A DNA stretch of 35,192 nt from Spirochaetota bacterium (GCA_018263175.1 JADFDB010000013.1:1-35192); one strand, 5' to 3'; shown: positions 8,481 to 16,830, numbered from the stretch's first letter. Notes: generated by a model from the letters alone, not told the origin. Made by a program: numbers and translations.

Positions 8481-9635
8481 TTGAAAATACTCATCATTAA
8501 TTATGAATTTCCTCCACTCGGCGGCGGAGGGGGGGTGGCGACGATGGACCTTGCCCTGGAATGGGTGAAAACCGCGCAGGTTGACGTGCTGACATCGTGG
8601 TTCAAAGGACTTCCCTATTACGAGCGGGTGAACGGAATCAACGTCTACCGGGTGCCGATATTCTTTCGAAAATCGAGAGACGCGGCAAGCTTTCTCTCCA
8701 TGCTTTCCTATCTCCCTTTCGGATTTAGCCGGGGCCTGCGGCTGTGTCTGCAGAACCGTTACGACGTCATCAACACCCACTTCGCCGTGCCGTCCGGGCC
8801 GCTCGGGTACGCGCTGGGGCTTATCTTCCGGATCCCCAACGTGCTTTCGCTCCACGGGGGGGACATCTACGATCCCAGCAAAAAGATGTCGCCGCACCGC
8901 AGTTTTTTCTGGCGGAACGTGGTGCGGTTCATCATGAACCGGGCGGACCGCATTATTGCCCAGTCGAGCAATACGCGCGACAACGCACTGCGCTATTATG
9001 CGCCGAAGAAGGAGGTCGGCATTATCCCGCTCGCGTTTCATCCCCCGCTTCTTTCGGGGGTTAAACGCACGGCCCTCGGATTGAAAAAAAACGAGTTTCT
9101 CCTCATCACCATCGGCAGGCTCATCAAGCGAAAGGCGATCGACCAGATGATCCGGGCGCTTGCCGCGGTCACCGACGTGCGGGTGCGCCTGCTCGTGCTT
9201 GGAGACGGGCCTGAACGGGAATATCTCGAATCGCTCGCGGACAAACTCGACATGGGAGAGAGGGTCGTCTTCACCGGGTACGTCACCGAACGCCAGAAGT
9301 TCGATTATATAGAAGTTTCGAATGTGTTCATTTCCACGTCACTGCACGAGGGCTTCGGGATAGTATTTATGGAGGCGATGTACTGCGGACTTCCGATCAT
9401 CTGCAGCAATCACGGTGGGCAGGTCGACTTTCTGAAAAACGGTGAAAACGCGCTGCTCGTCGACGTTGGCGATGTTGAGGGATACGCCTGGTCAGTACGA
9501 CGGTTTATGGACGATGACGGCCTGTACAAACGGTGTTCCGGGAACAATCGCCGCAAGGTGAGGGATTTTTACGCGGAAAACGTAGCCGCCCGCTACACCG
9601 ATATTTACCGCGAGGTCTCGGGCAATCGTGAGTGA
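8481..9635 (+). CDS. GT4-family glycosyltransferase
   Basis: A retaining GT-B glycosyltransferase of about 384 residues that transfers a sugar from a nucleotide donor, probably in surface polysaccharide or LPS assembly. The N-terminus LKILIINYEFPPLGGGGGVA is the acceptor-side Rossmann start. The donor side has LITIGRLIKRKAIDQMI and the E-x7-E region in HEGFGIVFMEAMYCGLP, then NGENALLV. I chose the TTG at 8481 because GGAG (8469-8472) lies eight bases before it and family homology begins there. The in-frame ATG at 8436 has its purine tract only one base away and would add 15 unrelated residues. The stop overlaps the regulator's GTG start by eight bases. Confidence 0.9.
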   Translation: MKILIINYEFPPLGGGGGVATMDLALEWVKTAQVDVLTSWFKGLPYYERVNGINVYRVPIFFRKSRDAASFLSMLSYLPFGFSRGLRLCLQNRYDVINTHFAVPSGPLGYALGLIFRIPNVLSLHGGDIYDPSKKMSPHRSFFWRNVVRFIMNRADRIIAQSSNTRDNALRYYAPKKEVGIIPLAFHPPLLSGVKRTALGLKKNEFLLITIGRLIKRKAIDQMIRALAAVTDVRVRLLVLGDGPEREYLESLADKLDMGERVVFTGYVTERQKFDYIEVSNVFISTSLHEGFGIVFMEAMYCGLPIICSNHGGQVDFLKNGENALLVDVGDVEGYAWSVRRFMDDDGLYKRCSGNNRRKVRDFYAENVAARYTDIYREVSGNRE

Positions 9636-10308
9636 GGAATCCGAACGCAGCATAGGCCTCCTGTCGGGCAACGGGGAACTGGTCGACGATTTTACGGCGC
9701 AGTATGCCGACCACGATGTTCGCGTGTTCCGATCGGTCGATGCGGTCAGGGGCGAGGGCACGATTCTGCTGGCGATCGACGCCGACCTGTTCGAGACGAA
9801 CGATCTGATACAGTTCCATCTTTCACGGCTTCGGAAAAAGCTCCAGGATGTGCCGGTACTCCTGATCCTGAGGGTCGGGCACCTGGAAGGGCTCGATCAC
9901 GAGTGGTTTTACGATGAATTCGTGCTCTATCCCTTCAGGAAAAGCGAACTGGGCAGCCGTGTGCGAAGGCTCCTCTGGGACAAAAACCTGCTGGATGACG
10001 AGAACACCATCGCGATCGGAAACATCAAAATAAACCTCTCGGAATACGCGATTTATCTTAACGGCGAGAAGCTTGATTTCACCTACAAAGAGTTCGAGCT
10101 GTTGAGGCTTCTGGCCCAGAACAGGGGGGTCGTTTTTTCGCGGAAGGATCTCCTGGCCAGAATATGGGGCGTCGAGTATATCGGCGGCACCAGGACCGTC
10201 GATGTACATATCCGACGCCTCCGGGGGAAGCTTGGCGATGAGTTCAACAGCATCATCGAGACCGTACGCAATGTCGGCTATCGCTGTCGCGTTCAGGGAG
10301 GGGGGTGA
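9628..10308 (+). CDS. OmpR/PhoB-type regulator with a pseudo-receiver domain
   Basis: A 226-residue transcription factor. Residues 126-222 form a winged-helix DNA-binding domain (FTYKEFELLRLLAQNRGVVF, then RTVDVHIRRLRGKLG and ETVRNVGYRC). Residues 8-118 look like a receiver fold. However the acidic pair after strand 1 is replaced by SGN, and the conserved Lys of the KPF motif is Tyr (YPF, residue 101). Asp51 or Asp53 sits near the phospho-acceptor site. Phosphorylation-independent control is therefore likely. No histidine kinase gene is adjacent. The start is GTG within the end of the glycosyltransferase gene, so they are co-transcribed. Confidence 0.87.
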   Translation: MSEESERSIGLLSGNGELVDDFTAQYADHDVRVFRSVDAVRGEGTILLAIDADLFETNDLIQFHLSRLRKKLQDVPVLLILRVGHLEGLDHEWFYDEFVLYPFRKSELGSRVRRLLWDKNLLDDENTIAIGNIKINLSEYAIYLNGEKLDFTYKEFELLRLLAQNRGVVFSRKDLLARIWGVEYIGGTRTVDVHIRRLRGKLGDEFNSIIETVRNVGYRCRVQGGG

Positions 10309-10493
10309 GGCGAAAATTGCTTGCTATTTTATATCGGGTGCCGATACTGTCCAAGGTTTTTTCGCATGAGAGGCCGCCTGCCGGGCGCTTCGAACACACT
10401 GTCAGAGAAAGTTGCGCTACTGCCATCCCAACGTATATGACCGCCGCCATGTCACAACAGAGCTTCCCGCAGAAGCCGGGTTTCTCCTGGTGA
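10305..10493 (+). CDS. Possible small coupled open frame
   Basis: A 62-codon frame begins with GTG overlapping the regulator's stop (GTGA), preceded by a purine-rich AGGGAGG. The product has a basic, partly hydrophobic N-terminus (MRRKLLAILYRVPILSKVF) and no recognised domain. It fills most of the 212-base gap before the DbpA-like gene. It may be a chance frame; the AT-rich start of this gap (10316-10345) could also carry a promoter for the next gene. Confidence 0.2.
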   Translation: MRRKLLAILYRVPILSKVFSHERPPAGRFEHTVRESCATAIPTYMTAAMSQQSFPQKPGFSW

Positions 10494-10520
10494 GTGACGA
10501 TTTTTATGTGAGAGGATTCA

Positions 10521-11012
10521 ATGAATCAGGAGAAGAAAATAGAGAAGGTGCTCGATGTCGCGCTGACGGAAGACCTGACCGAATATGTTAAGCTCGTAAA
10601 GCTGTTAAGAAAGCGCCTCCCCTTCTTCGGGGCCACGAAGCGCATCGCTGCGGCACTGTTGAAGGAAAGCCTGGGCGACATTTCCAGGCTCGACCTGTCC
10701 ACGGATAAATTCACCCGAAAGCAGACGGCGGGCTCGGTCCTCTTCGAGGACATCAAGGACGGCCGCGCGCGGCTGTTTATCAACATAGGCAAAAACCACG
10801 GTATCTCTCCGGGCGACCTTATCCGCGAAGTGGTCAAGAGGTCCGGCGTCGACGGCAAGCAGATAGGAAAGATCGATATCCATCCCACATACTCGTTTCT
10901 CGAGGTGCCCGAGCAGTACGCGGAGCTCGTGCTGCTCTCGTTCGAAAACGTGAAGATCAAGGGAGTTCCGATCGTCATTGAGCCGGCAAAAAGAAGGAAA
11001 AAGAACGGGTAG
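10521..11012 (+). CDS. Stand-alone DbpA-type RNA-binding protein
   Basis: A 163-residue cytoplasmic protein. Residues 83-155 match the DbpA/CsdA RNA-binding domain found at the C-terminus of DEAD-box helicases: RLFINIGKNHGISPGDLIRE, GKIDIHPTYSFLEVPEQYAE and KIKGVPIVIEPAKRR. In DbpA this domain binds 23S rRNA hairpin 92. No helicase domain is present here; the N-terminal 80 residues are helical and basic. It probably tethers an RNA or partner rather than unwinding. A good AGAGGA ribosome site precedes the ATG. It lies just upstream of the rpmH-mnmE ribosome/tRNA cluster. Domain assignment is confident; role is inferred. Confidence 0.82.
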   Translation: MNQEKKIEKVLDVALTEDLTEYVKLVKLLRKRLPFFGATKRIAAALLKESLGDISRLDLSTDKFTRKQTAGSVLFEDIKDGRARLFINIGKNHGISPGDLIREVVKRSGVDGKQIGKIDIHPTYSFLEVPEQYAELVLLSFENVKIKGVPIVIEPAKRRKKNG

Positions 11013-11862
11013 CACGCCGGCTGTTCCGCCGCCCGGAGGACCGGCGTGCCCTCTCTGCGCCGCGCCCGGCGGGAAACCGGTTTCCGGCCGGGCCTGCCGT
11101 TTTTTCAGGTGCCGTCGTTGCGGCATCGTCTTTAATTCCGCGTATCGACCACTGCACTACGACGAACGCTATTTTCTCGACGATTACCGAAACCAGTACG
11201 GAAAGACCTATGCCGAGGACAGGGACGCCATCCGTCGCCTCGCGGACGCGCGCCTGAAAAAGATCCTCGCGCTTCACGGCAGGAAGCCGCCGCATAGCGC
11301 CCTGGGCCTGCTCGACATCGGTTCGGCGCTCGGCTTCTTCATGGAAAGCGCGAGGGATGCCGGCATAGGCCGGGTGCGTGGCGTGGAGATATCCCGCTAT
11401 GCCTGTGACTGGTGCAGACGGGAGTCGGGCTTACAGGTGGCGAACACGCCCTTCGAAAACGCTGAATTCGACGAAACCTTCGATATCATATCCGCCTGGT
11501 ATTTCATTGAGCACTGCGAACATCCGCGCGAGGTCATAGAGCGTATTTACGCGCTCCTCAACCCGGCCGGCATTTTCGCCTTCTCGGCCCCTTCCGTATT
11601 CGGCCCCCAGTTCCTGTTCGACAGAAATGGCTGGGTGGAGAGCCACCCGGAAGACCACCGGATCGACTTCTCGCCCGCCTCGGCGGTACGGATTTTAAAA
11701 AGGATGGGCTTTCGCGCGGTTATGGTTCGTGCCGCGGGCATGCACCCCGATCGACTTGTGCACAGGGCTTCCCCGTTTTACCGGCCTTTCAGCCTTTTAT
11801 ACGGGCGGGTGGCGCCGCTTCTGCGTTTTTCCGACACAATCGAGGTTTATGCGCGTAAATGA
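10978..11862 (+). CDS. Class I SAM-dependent methyltransferase with N-terminal zinc-ribbon
   Basis: About 294 residues. The N-terminus has two CxxC pairs (CPLC and CRRCG), a zinc-ribbon common in sugar or small-molecule methyltransferases of the type 12 group. The SAM-binding motif is LDIGSALGFFMESA, followed by ISAWYFIEHCEHP and LLNPAGIFAFSAPS. Motif I has Ala-Leu where Gly-Cys-Gly is usual, an ordinary variation in this group. The longest frame starts with TTG at 10978, overlapping the DbpA-like gene by 35 bases, with GGGAG 12 bases upstream; the start is uncertain. Its tail region and the nearby GT4 gene fit glycan modification, but the substrate is unknown. Confidence 0.85.
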   Translation: MSRQKEGKRTGSTPAVPPPGGPACPLCAAPGGKPVSGRACRFFRCRRCGIVFNSAYRPLHYDERYFLDDYRNQYGKTYAEDRDAIRRLADARLKKILALHGRKPPHSALGLLDIGSALGFFMESARDAGIGRVRGVEISRYACDWCRRESGLQVANTPFENAEFDETFDIISAWYFIEHCEHPREVIERIYALLNPAGIFAFSAPSVFGPQFLFDRNGWVESHPEDHRIDFSPASAVRILKRMGFRAVMVRAAGMHPDRLVHRASPFYRPFSLLYGRVAPLLRFSDTIEVYARK

Positions 11863-11879
11863 GCCTCTCACCCCGGTAG

Positions 11880-11916
11880 AAAAAGAATTTGACATTTATT
11901 TGATTTAATTTATCGT
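11880..11916 (+). promoter_or_regulatory. Candidate promoter of the rpmH operon
   Basis: TTGACA at 11889-11894 is followed after 16 bases by TATCGT (11911-11916) in a strongly AT-rich stretch. The -35 is part of AAAAAGAATTTGACA, which recurs identically before lysS. The leader to rpmH is then about 140 bases and contains a small CCCTGC/GCAGGG hairpin (11964-11981). Confidence 0.5.
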
Positions 11917-12064
11917 TTTCCTCTTGACTGAAAATGCTTTTTAGCCGGCTTTTGTACCGGATACCCTGCCCCAGCGCAGGGAGGTCTTGTTGTTCCCGAC
12001 CGTGAGGATTAATTGCATTCCGATGATATGCAACTATATGATAAATAATAATGAGGTGTAAGCG

Positions 12065-12223
12065 ATGAAGATGACATTTCAGCCAAGCCGAATCAAACGG
12101 TACAGGACGCACGGGTTTCGCGCGCGTATGAGCACTCCTGAAGGCAGAGAGGTCTTACGGCGGAGGAGGGCGAAGGGACGGCACAAGCTGACCGTTTCCG
12201 ACGAGAAGAGGCTGCCCAAATAG
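12065..12223 (+). CDS. rpmH: 50S ribosomal protein L34
   Basis: A 52-residue very basic protein with the L34 signature: [19 protein letters not shown], then [19 protein letters not shown]34 is a small late-assembling protein of the large subunit. The usual length is 44-46; here about eight residues (SDEKRLPK) are added at the C-terminus. GAGGT at 12053-12057 sets the ATG at 12065. It heads the classic rpmH-rnpA-yidD-yidC-jag-mnmE cluster, 12 bases before rnpA. Confidence 0.97.
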   Translation: MKMTFQPSRIKRYRTHGFRARMSTPEGREVLRRRRAKGRHKLTVSDEKRLPK

Positions 12224-12235
12224 AGATATGACCGG

Positions 12236-12619
12236 GTGAAGAAGATCTATTCCTTGAAGGGAAAAGGGAATTATCAAGAGGTATTCGAGAAGGGGAAGCG
12301 GTTCAATAGTGAAGGAATCCAGTTAATCGTGTTAAGATTGAAATCTAACGGGGCTTCATCGACGCAAAGCGGCTCGCAAAAAAGCGGTGAACGCGTGATA
12401 CGGATAGGCATTTCCATTGGCGCACGATACGGCATTGCGTGCATGCGGAACACGGCGAAGCGAAGAATACGGGCACTATGCAGGGAGATGTTGCCGTCGA
12501 TGGATGAAGGATATTTTCTTGTGCTGCGCCCGACCGGCGCTTTCGACGGTCTGGAATACCGGAAGGCGCGGGATTCAATGCGGGGACTTTTTCGGATGTC
12601 AGGTGTGTTGAAGCGATGA
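12236..12619 (+). CDS. rnpA: Ribonuclease P protein component
   Basis: The 127-residue protein subunit of RNase P, which helps the catalytic RNA mature tRNA 5' ends. The family start LKGKGNYQEVFEKGKRF and the RNA-binding arginine-rich motif RNTAKRRIRALCRE are present, with IGISIGARYG as the preceding strand. The start is GTG with a poor ribosome site, consistent with coupling to rpmH. The stop overlaps yidD (ATGA). Length is typical. Confidence 0.95.
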   Translation: MKKIYSLKGKGNYQEVFEKGKRFNSEGIQLIVLRLKSNGASSTQSGSQKSGERVIRIGISIGARYGIACMRNTAKRRIRALCREMLPSMDEGYFLVLRPTGAFDGLEYRKARDSMRGLFRMSGVLKR

Positions 12620-12846
12620 ACAGAGTGAGCGCCTTCGCGGTGATGACGTTGGGAAAGCTGATAGGTCTTTACAAGGCGCTTGTTTCTCCGTACCTTCCGC
12701 CTTCATGCAGGTTTATTCCGACATGCTCGATGTACGCGATGGAAGCACTCGATAAGCATGGACTGGTGAAAGGGCTTATGCTGACGGTCGCACGCGTGGC
12801 TCGCTGCAACCCGTTCTGCAGGGGCGGCTACGACCCCGTTCCATAG
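12616..12846 (+). CDS. yidD: Membrane protein insertion efficiency factor YidD
   Basis: A 76-residue protein that assists YidC/Sec-dependent insertion at the inner membrane. It has the hallmark cysteine motif PPSCRFIPTCSMYAMEAL and the C-terminal RCNPFCRGGYDPVP. An N-terminal amphipathic helix (LGKLIGLYKALVSPY) is present. It is translationally coupled to rnpA and followed after 172 bases by yidC. That gap shows no gene; it contains a GCCTGCGGCGG stretch that resembles, in inverse orientation, the intergenic GC hairpins described elsewhere. Confidence 0.96.
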   Translation: MNRVSAFAVMTLGKLIGLYKALVSPYLPPSCRFIPTCSMYAMEALDKHGLVKGLMLTVARVARCNPFCRGGYDPVP

Positions 12847-13018
12847 AGCCGTCCCGGACTTGTCCGTATAGCCGCGACTTCCACGGGTTTACCCCTCCCA
12901 TCAAGGAACCGATCCTTGCGCCCTGTTGTACCTCGCGCGTACTTACGGCCTGCGGCGGTTTTCCCGACTATTGCGGTTGGCGGCCGGCAACATCAGTTAA
13001 ACCTCAGAAGGATGGATA

Positions 13019-14671
13019 ATGGAAAAAAGAACGTTGCTTGCAGTCGTGCTCGCCCTGGGGGTCTGGCTCCTGTGGTCCTACTTTTTCGTGCGGCCTCAAG
13101 ATCCGCAGGGAGTACAGGCCCCGGTGCCGGAGGAGCGCGTTGAAAAATCGCCGGTTGCCCCGGCCGTTCATGAGATTCCGCGCGCCCCCGCCGGAGGGGT
13201 CATTACGGTTCGCGGCGCAGCGAAGGAAGAGTCGATAACAGTTACGACCGACAAGTACAGGATCGTATTGACCAACAAGGGCGCCGCTATGAAGAGCTTC
13301 AAGTACAATGCCCGTGGCACCGAGCTTGTGGTCGAGAACAGCGGTTTTCAGGCGAAGGGGAGGTTCGATTTTCCCCTGCACTTGAGCGAGAACGAGTTTC
13401 TTGAGGGCGGGGCCCTGGACGAGGTGCTGTGGGGAACGGGAAAGGTCTCGAACGAGGAGGTACGGTTCGTGGCCGCCGTCACGATGCAGGATGTGCCGGT
13501 GCGCATCGAGAAGACCTTTCGGTTCGTAAAGGACGCCGACTATTTCACCGTTTCGTACCGGCTGCAAAACGCCGGCAGGAGGAGCGTGGTCTTTCCGGGG
13601 GGAGCGGTCATCTTCTCGGCCTCGGATTTTCTGGGGCCCGCGATGAACTTCGACAATACCTACAACCAGGTCCATGGGATCTATTCCGTGGACAACAGCT
13701 TCGAGAAGACCTCGAAGGGCGGCGGCTTTTTCTCAAAAGCGGGAATCGTAAAAAAAGAAAACGGCGTTATCCAGTGGGTCGGGACGATGAGCAGGTATTT
13801 CCTTCTCATAATGATTCCCGAGGATTTTTCGGGGAGCGGCGTGATAGCGGACAACAGGCCTGGAACCGGCTTCAGGGCGGGGATGTATCTGCCCCTCGAT
13901 GAGCTCAAGGCAGGGGAAACACTTTCCAGAAACTTCAAGGTGTATGCAGGAGAGAAGGACAAGGACAAGCTTCGGGCCGTTTCGGAGAGCATTATAGACG
14001 CGGCCGACGTAAGCAAGTGGATAGAGCCGATACGCGACTTTCTGCTGTGGGCCCTTCTGAAGATTAACATCCTTTTCGGCAACTTCGGCTGGTCACTGGT
14101 GGTCTTCTCGATCCTGACAAAAATCGTCCTTCTTCCGCTGACGCAGAAATCCACGGAATCGATGAAGAAGCTCCAGGCGCTCAATCCTCAGATAACCGAG
14201 CTCCGCGAGAAGTTCAAGGACAAGCCCGAGGTGCTCAACAAGAAGATCATGGACCTCTACAAGAAGAACAAGGTCAACCCGGCAAGCGGCTGCCTGCCGC
14301 TCCTGCTGCAGATGCCCTTCTTCTTCGCGCTCTACAGCGCGCTGATCAATGCGATCGAGCTCTGGCAGGCGCCGTTCATTCTGTGGATCCGGGACCTTTC
14401 GCTTCCGGACACCATATTCACGATATCCGGGTTCAACGTAAACATATTGCCGATCATCATGACGGGAACCACCTATCTTCAACAGCGCATGACCACCGGA
14501 GAGGCGGTGGGCCAGCAGCAGAAGATGATGATGTTCATGCCGCTCATATTCATTGTCATATTCTGGAACATGCCGTCGGGCCTGGTGCTGTACTGGATCA
14601 TGCAGAACGCCCTGCAGATGTTGCACCAGCTCTACATTAGCAGAAAGGGGAACAGGAAGAGTGCGGAATGA
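13019..14671 (+). CDS. yidC: Membrane protein insertase YidC
   Basis: A 550-residue Oxa1/YidC insertase of the Gram-negative type. An N-terminal membrane anchor (residues 5-23) is followed by the large periplasmic beta domain (about 60-330). The conserved insertase core then runs from 340 to 540 with five membrane segments. Core motifs are FSILTKIVLLPLTQKSTESM, NPASGCLPLLLQMPFFFALY and MPSGLVLYWIMQNALQ. The positive residue of the hydrophilic groove is Lys368 where E. coli has Arg. AGAAGGAT precedes the ATG at 13019. The periplasmic domain is a sign of a diderm host, since Gram-positive versions lack it. Confidence 0.97.
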   Translation: MEKRTLLAVVLALGVWLLWSYFFVRPQDPQGVQAPVPEERVEKSPVAPAVHEIPRAPAGGVITVRGAAKEESITVTTDKYRIVLTNKGAAMKSFKYNARGTELVVENSGFQAKGRFDFPLHLSENEFLEGGALDEVLWGTGKVSNEEVRFVAAVTMQDVPVRIEKTFRFVKDADYFTVSYRLQNAGRRSVVFPGGAVIFSASDFLGPAMNFDNTYNQVHGIYSVDNSFEKTSKGGGFFSKAGIVKKENGVIQWVGTMSRYFLLIMIPEDFSGSGVIADNRPGTGFRAGMYLPLDELKAGETLSRNFKVYAGEKDKDKLRAVSESIIDAADVSKWIEPIRDFLLWALLKINILFGNFGWSLVVFSILTKIVLLPLTQKSTESMKKLQALNPQITELREKFKDKPEVLNKKIMDLYKKNKVNPASGCLPLLLQMPFFFALYSALINAIELWQAPFILWIRDLSLPDTIFTISGFNVNILPIIMTGTTYLQQRMTTGEAVGQQQKMMMFMPLIFIVIFWNMPSGLVLYWIMQNALQMLHQLYISRKGNRKSAE

Positions 14672-14747
14672 TCTTTTCTCGCACGGCGCGGCCCGCGGGG
14701 TATCCGCCGTGCGGCACAGTTGACCTGCCGCGATAATCGGGGATATG

Positions 14748-14799
14748 CGCCTGCTCTCCCGCAGGCGGTGCGGGAGCCGGTACCCCCGATGCAGGCGGT
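14748..14799 (+). promoter_or_regulatory. Alternative-hairpin region in the yidC-jag gap
   Basis: Two stems compete: CTCCCGCA with TGCGGGAG (14756-14776), and CGCCTGC (14748-14754) with GCAGGCG (14761-14767). GCAGGCGGT recurs at 14791, giving a third pairing option. The region ends about 15 bases before the jag ribosome site. This could be a mutually exclusive structure in the jag leader or only a GC-rich repeat. Confidence 0.35.
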
Positions 14800-14828
14800 A
14801 ACTCTATTATTTCGGTGAGGAGGCGTAT

Positions 14829-15464
14829 ATGAAGGTGTTGGAGATTGAGGGTAAGACGGTTGAGGACGCAACACGAAAAATGATGGCCGAACTCAATATC
14901 GACGACGTCTCGAAGGTTAAGATGGAGGTGCTCGACCAGGGGAAGAGCGGAATATTCGGGTTCGGCGTCTCCAGGCCCGCCAAGCTGCGCGTGTACTACA
15001 ACGATAGCGCCGCCGACGTTGGGGAAATTGCGAAAGAGATACTTCTGACAATACTCAAAAAGATGGAAATCGAAGGTACGGTCCGGGACATCAAGGAAGG
15101 CGAAAACAAGGTATATGTTGAGATTGAGAGTTCAAAGTCAGGCCTGATAATCGGGAAGAAAGGAAAGACGCTGGAGTCGCTGCAGTTCCTCGTGAACCTG
15201 ATGGTGAACAACACGACCAGGAGCGACAAGAAGATCATACTCGACATAGAATCGTACAGGGCGAAGCGCGAAAAGGCCCTCAGGAAGCTCTCGAAGGACA
15301 TAGCGCTCAAGGTTATAAAGACCGGCAAGCCCTGGACGCTCGAGCCGATGAACCCGTTCGAGCGGCGCCTGATACATCTCTCGCTTCAGAACGATTCCCG
15401 TGTCACCACCAAAAGCGAGGGTCTGGGAATCTACCGCAAGGTGAAGATATCGCCCAGCAGGTAA
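14829..15464 (+). CDS. jag: Jag/KhpB single-strand RNA-binding protein
   Basis: A 211-residue protein with all three Jag modules. The Jag N-terminal domain (residues 1-57) has KSGIFGFGVSRPAKL. The KH domain (about 70-135) has SGLIIGKKGKTLESLQFLVN with the GxxG loop GKKG. The R3H domain (about 140-211) has NPFERRLIHLSLQND and a C-terminal GIYRKVKISP. KhpB binds many mRNAs and sRNAs in Firmicutes and is encoded beside yidC in many non-proteobacterial phyla. A strong GAGGAGG site lies six bases before the ATG. The gap to mnmE is only a few bases. Confidence 0.96.
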   Translation: MKVLEIEGKTVEDATRKMMAELNIDDVSKVKMEVLDQGKSGIFGFGVSRPAKLRVYYNDSAADVGEIAKEILLTILKKMEIEGTVRDIKEGENKVYVEIESSKSGLIIGKKGKTLESLQFLVNLMVNNTTRSDKKIILDIESYRAKREKALRKLSKDIALKVIKTGKPWTLEPMNPFERRLIHLSLQNDSRVTTKSEGLGIYRKVKISPSR

Positions 15465-15474
15465 CACGACCGTG

Positions 15475-16830
15475 ATGTACGAGGACAGCATTTGCGCGCC
15501 GGCGACGCCGCCGGTGAACTCGCCGATAGCGATCATACGAGTGAGCGGCCCTGATACATTCAGGGCCGTCGCGTCTTTGTTCAGCCGTCCGGACGCGCTC
15601 GCCCACCGCCGGGCCGTGTACGGTTCGATCCTCGACGGGCGGACGATAGTGGACGATGTCGTCCTGCTCGTATACCGCGCGCCTGCCAGCTTCACGGGCG
15701 AGGACATGGCCGAGATATTCTGCCACGGGAACCCGCTCATCGTCAACCGGATCATGGCCCTCCTCCTGGCGCGCGGCATGCGGGTGGCCGGTCCGGGCGA
15801 GTTCTCGAGCAGGGCTTTTCATAACGGGAAGATCGACCTTACCGAGGCCGAGGCGATCAACCATATCATCACGGCGAGGGGTGAATGGGAGATCGAGGCG
15901 TCGGTACGGCAGATGCACGGATCGCTTGCACGGGCGATCGACGAGATACGCGAGCGGCTCATCGCGTTGAAGGCGGACATCGAGTGCGGGATCGATTTTG
16001 CCGAGGAGGAGATCGAGTTCGTCAGCAACAGCGCGGCACTCGAGGGACTGAATTACATCCGGGAGCTCGTGGAGGGGGTGCTTCGTCAGTGCCGCATCGG
16101 CGAGCGCGTGAGCCGCGGGATCGACCTTCCCATTGTGGGCCGGCCCAACGTCGGGAAATCGAGCGTGCTCAACCTGCTGCTCAACGCGGAGCGCGCAATC
16201 GTTTCGGCGGTACCCGGAACCACGCGCGACACCATCAGCGAGAGCATCCGGATTGCGGGCATGCACATCAGGCTCATCGATACCGCCGGGATCGATGTTC
16301 CCTCGTGCGAGATCGAGGAGATGGGCATAGGCTTGAGCCTGGCGAAGATCGAGGCCTCCTCACTGCTTGTCGTCGTCGTCGACGCCTCGACCGGCATACT
16401 CGAAGAGGATCGCAGGGTACTGGACGCCGCCGAAGGTAAAAAAAGGATCGTGCTCATCAACAAGGCCGACCTGGTCGACGAGGCGGTGCTTGCCGGCCTG
16501 CGCGGGGAGCTTGGCGGCGAAGGCATCTCGTTTTCGGCAAAAACCGGCCGCGGTTTGAAAGAGCTCGAGGCGGCGGTAAGGGTGTCGCTTTCGGAGGATT
16601 TCGTCGATCAGAAGGATTTTTTCGTGGCGGACGTCCGCATGACCGGCCTGCTCGAAGAGGCGCTCACCTCGATCAGAAGGGCCGAGGGGCTGCTCGCGGA
16701 CGCCGGGCCCGCGGAGATCGTCGCGTTCGAGCTCCAGTCGCTGCTCGACACCCTGGCGGCACTTACCGGCGAGGTGACACCGGACGACGTGCTCAATTCA
16801 ATATTCTCCCGCTTCTGCATAGGAAAATAG
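15475..16830 (+). CDS. mnmE: tRNA modification GTPase MnmE
   Basis: A 451-residue GTPase that works with MnmG to make the 5-carboxymethylaminomethyl group on wobble uridine. The N-terminal tetrahydrofolate-binding domain starts DSICAPATPPVNSPIAIIRVSGP. The helical domain is split by a G domain with P-loop GRPNVGKSS (residues 222-230), DTAGID and NKAD. The protein ends in the invariant CIGK, whose Cys is catalytic. A GTG at 15472 directly precedes the ATG chosen. mnmG is not the next gene; instead a convergent TPR gene overlaps the last 33 bases. Confidence 0.97.
   Translation: MYEDSICAPATPPVNSPIAIIRVSGPDTFRAVASLFSRPDALAHRRAVYGSILDGRTIVDDVVLLVYRAPASFTGEDMAEIFCHGNPLIVNRIMALLLARGMRVAGPGEFSSRAFHNGKIDLTEAEAINHIITARGEWEIEASVRQMHGSLARAIDEIRERLIALKADIECGIDFAEEEIEFVSNSAALEGLNYIRELVEGVLRQCRIGERVSRGIDLPIVGRPNVGKSSVLNLLLNAERAIVSAVPGTTRDTISESIRIAGMHIRLIDTAGIDVPSCEIEEMGIGLSLAKIEASSLLVVVVDASTGILEEDRRVLDAAEGKKRIVLINKADLVDEAVLAGLRGELGGEGISFSAKTGRGLKELEAAVRVSLSEDFVDQKDFFVADVRMTGLLEEALTSIRRAEGLLADAGPAEIVAFELQSLLDTLAALTGEVTPDDVLNSIFSRFCIGK

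Noticed and set aside
11863-12064. Possible replication origin beside rpmH
   Set aside because: rpmH clusters often lie near oriC, but I see no DnaA box (TTATCCACA-like) and no dnaA or dnaN gene here.
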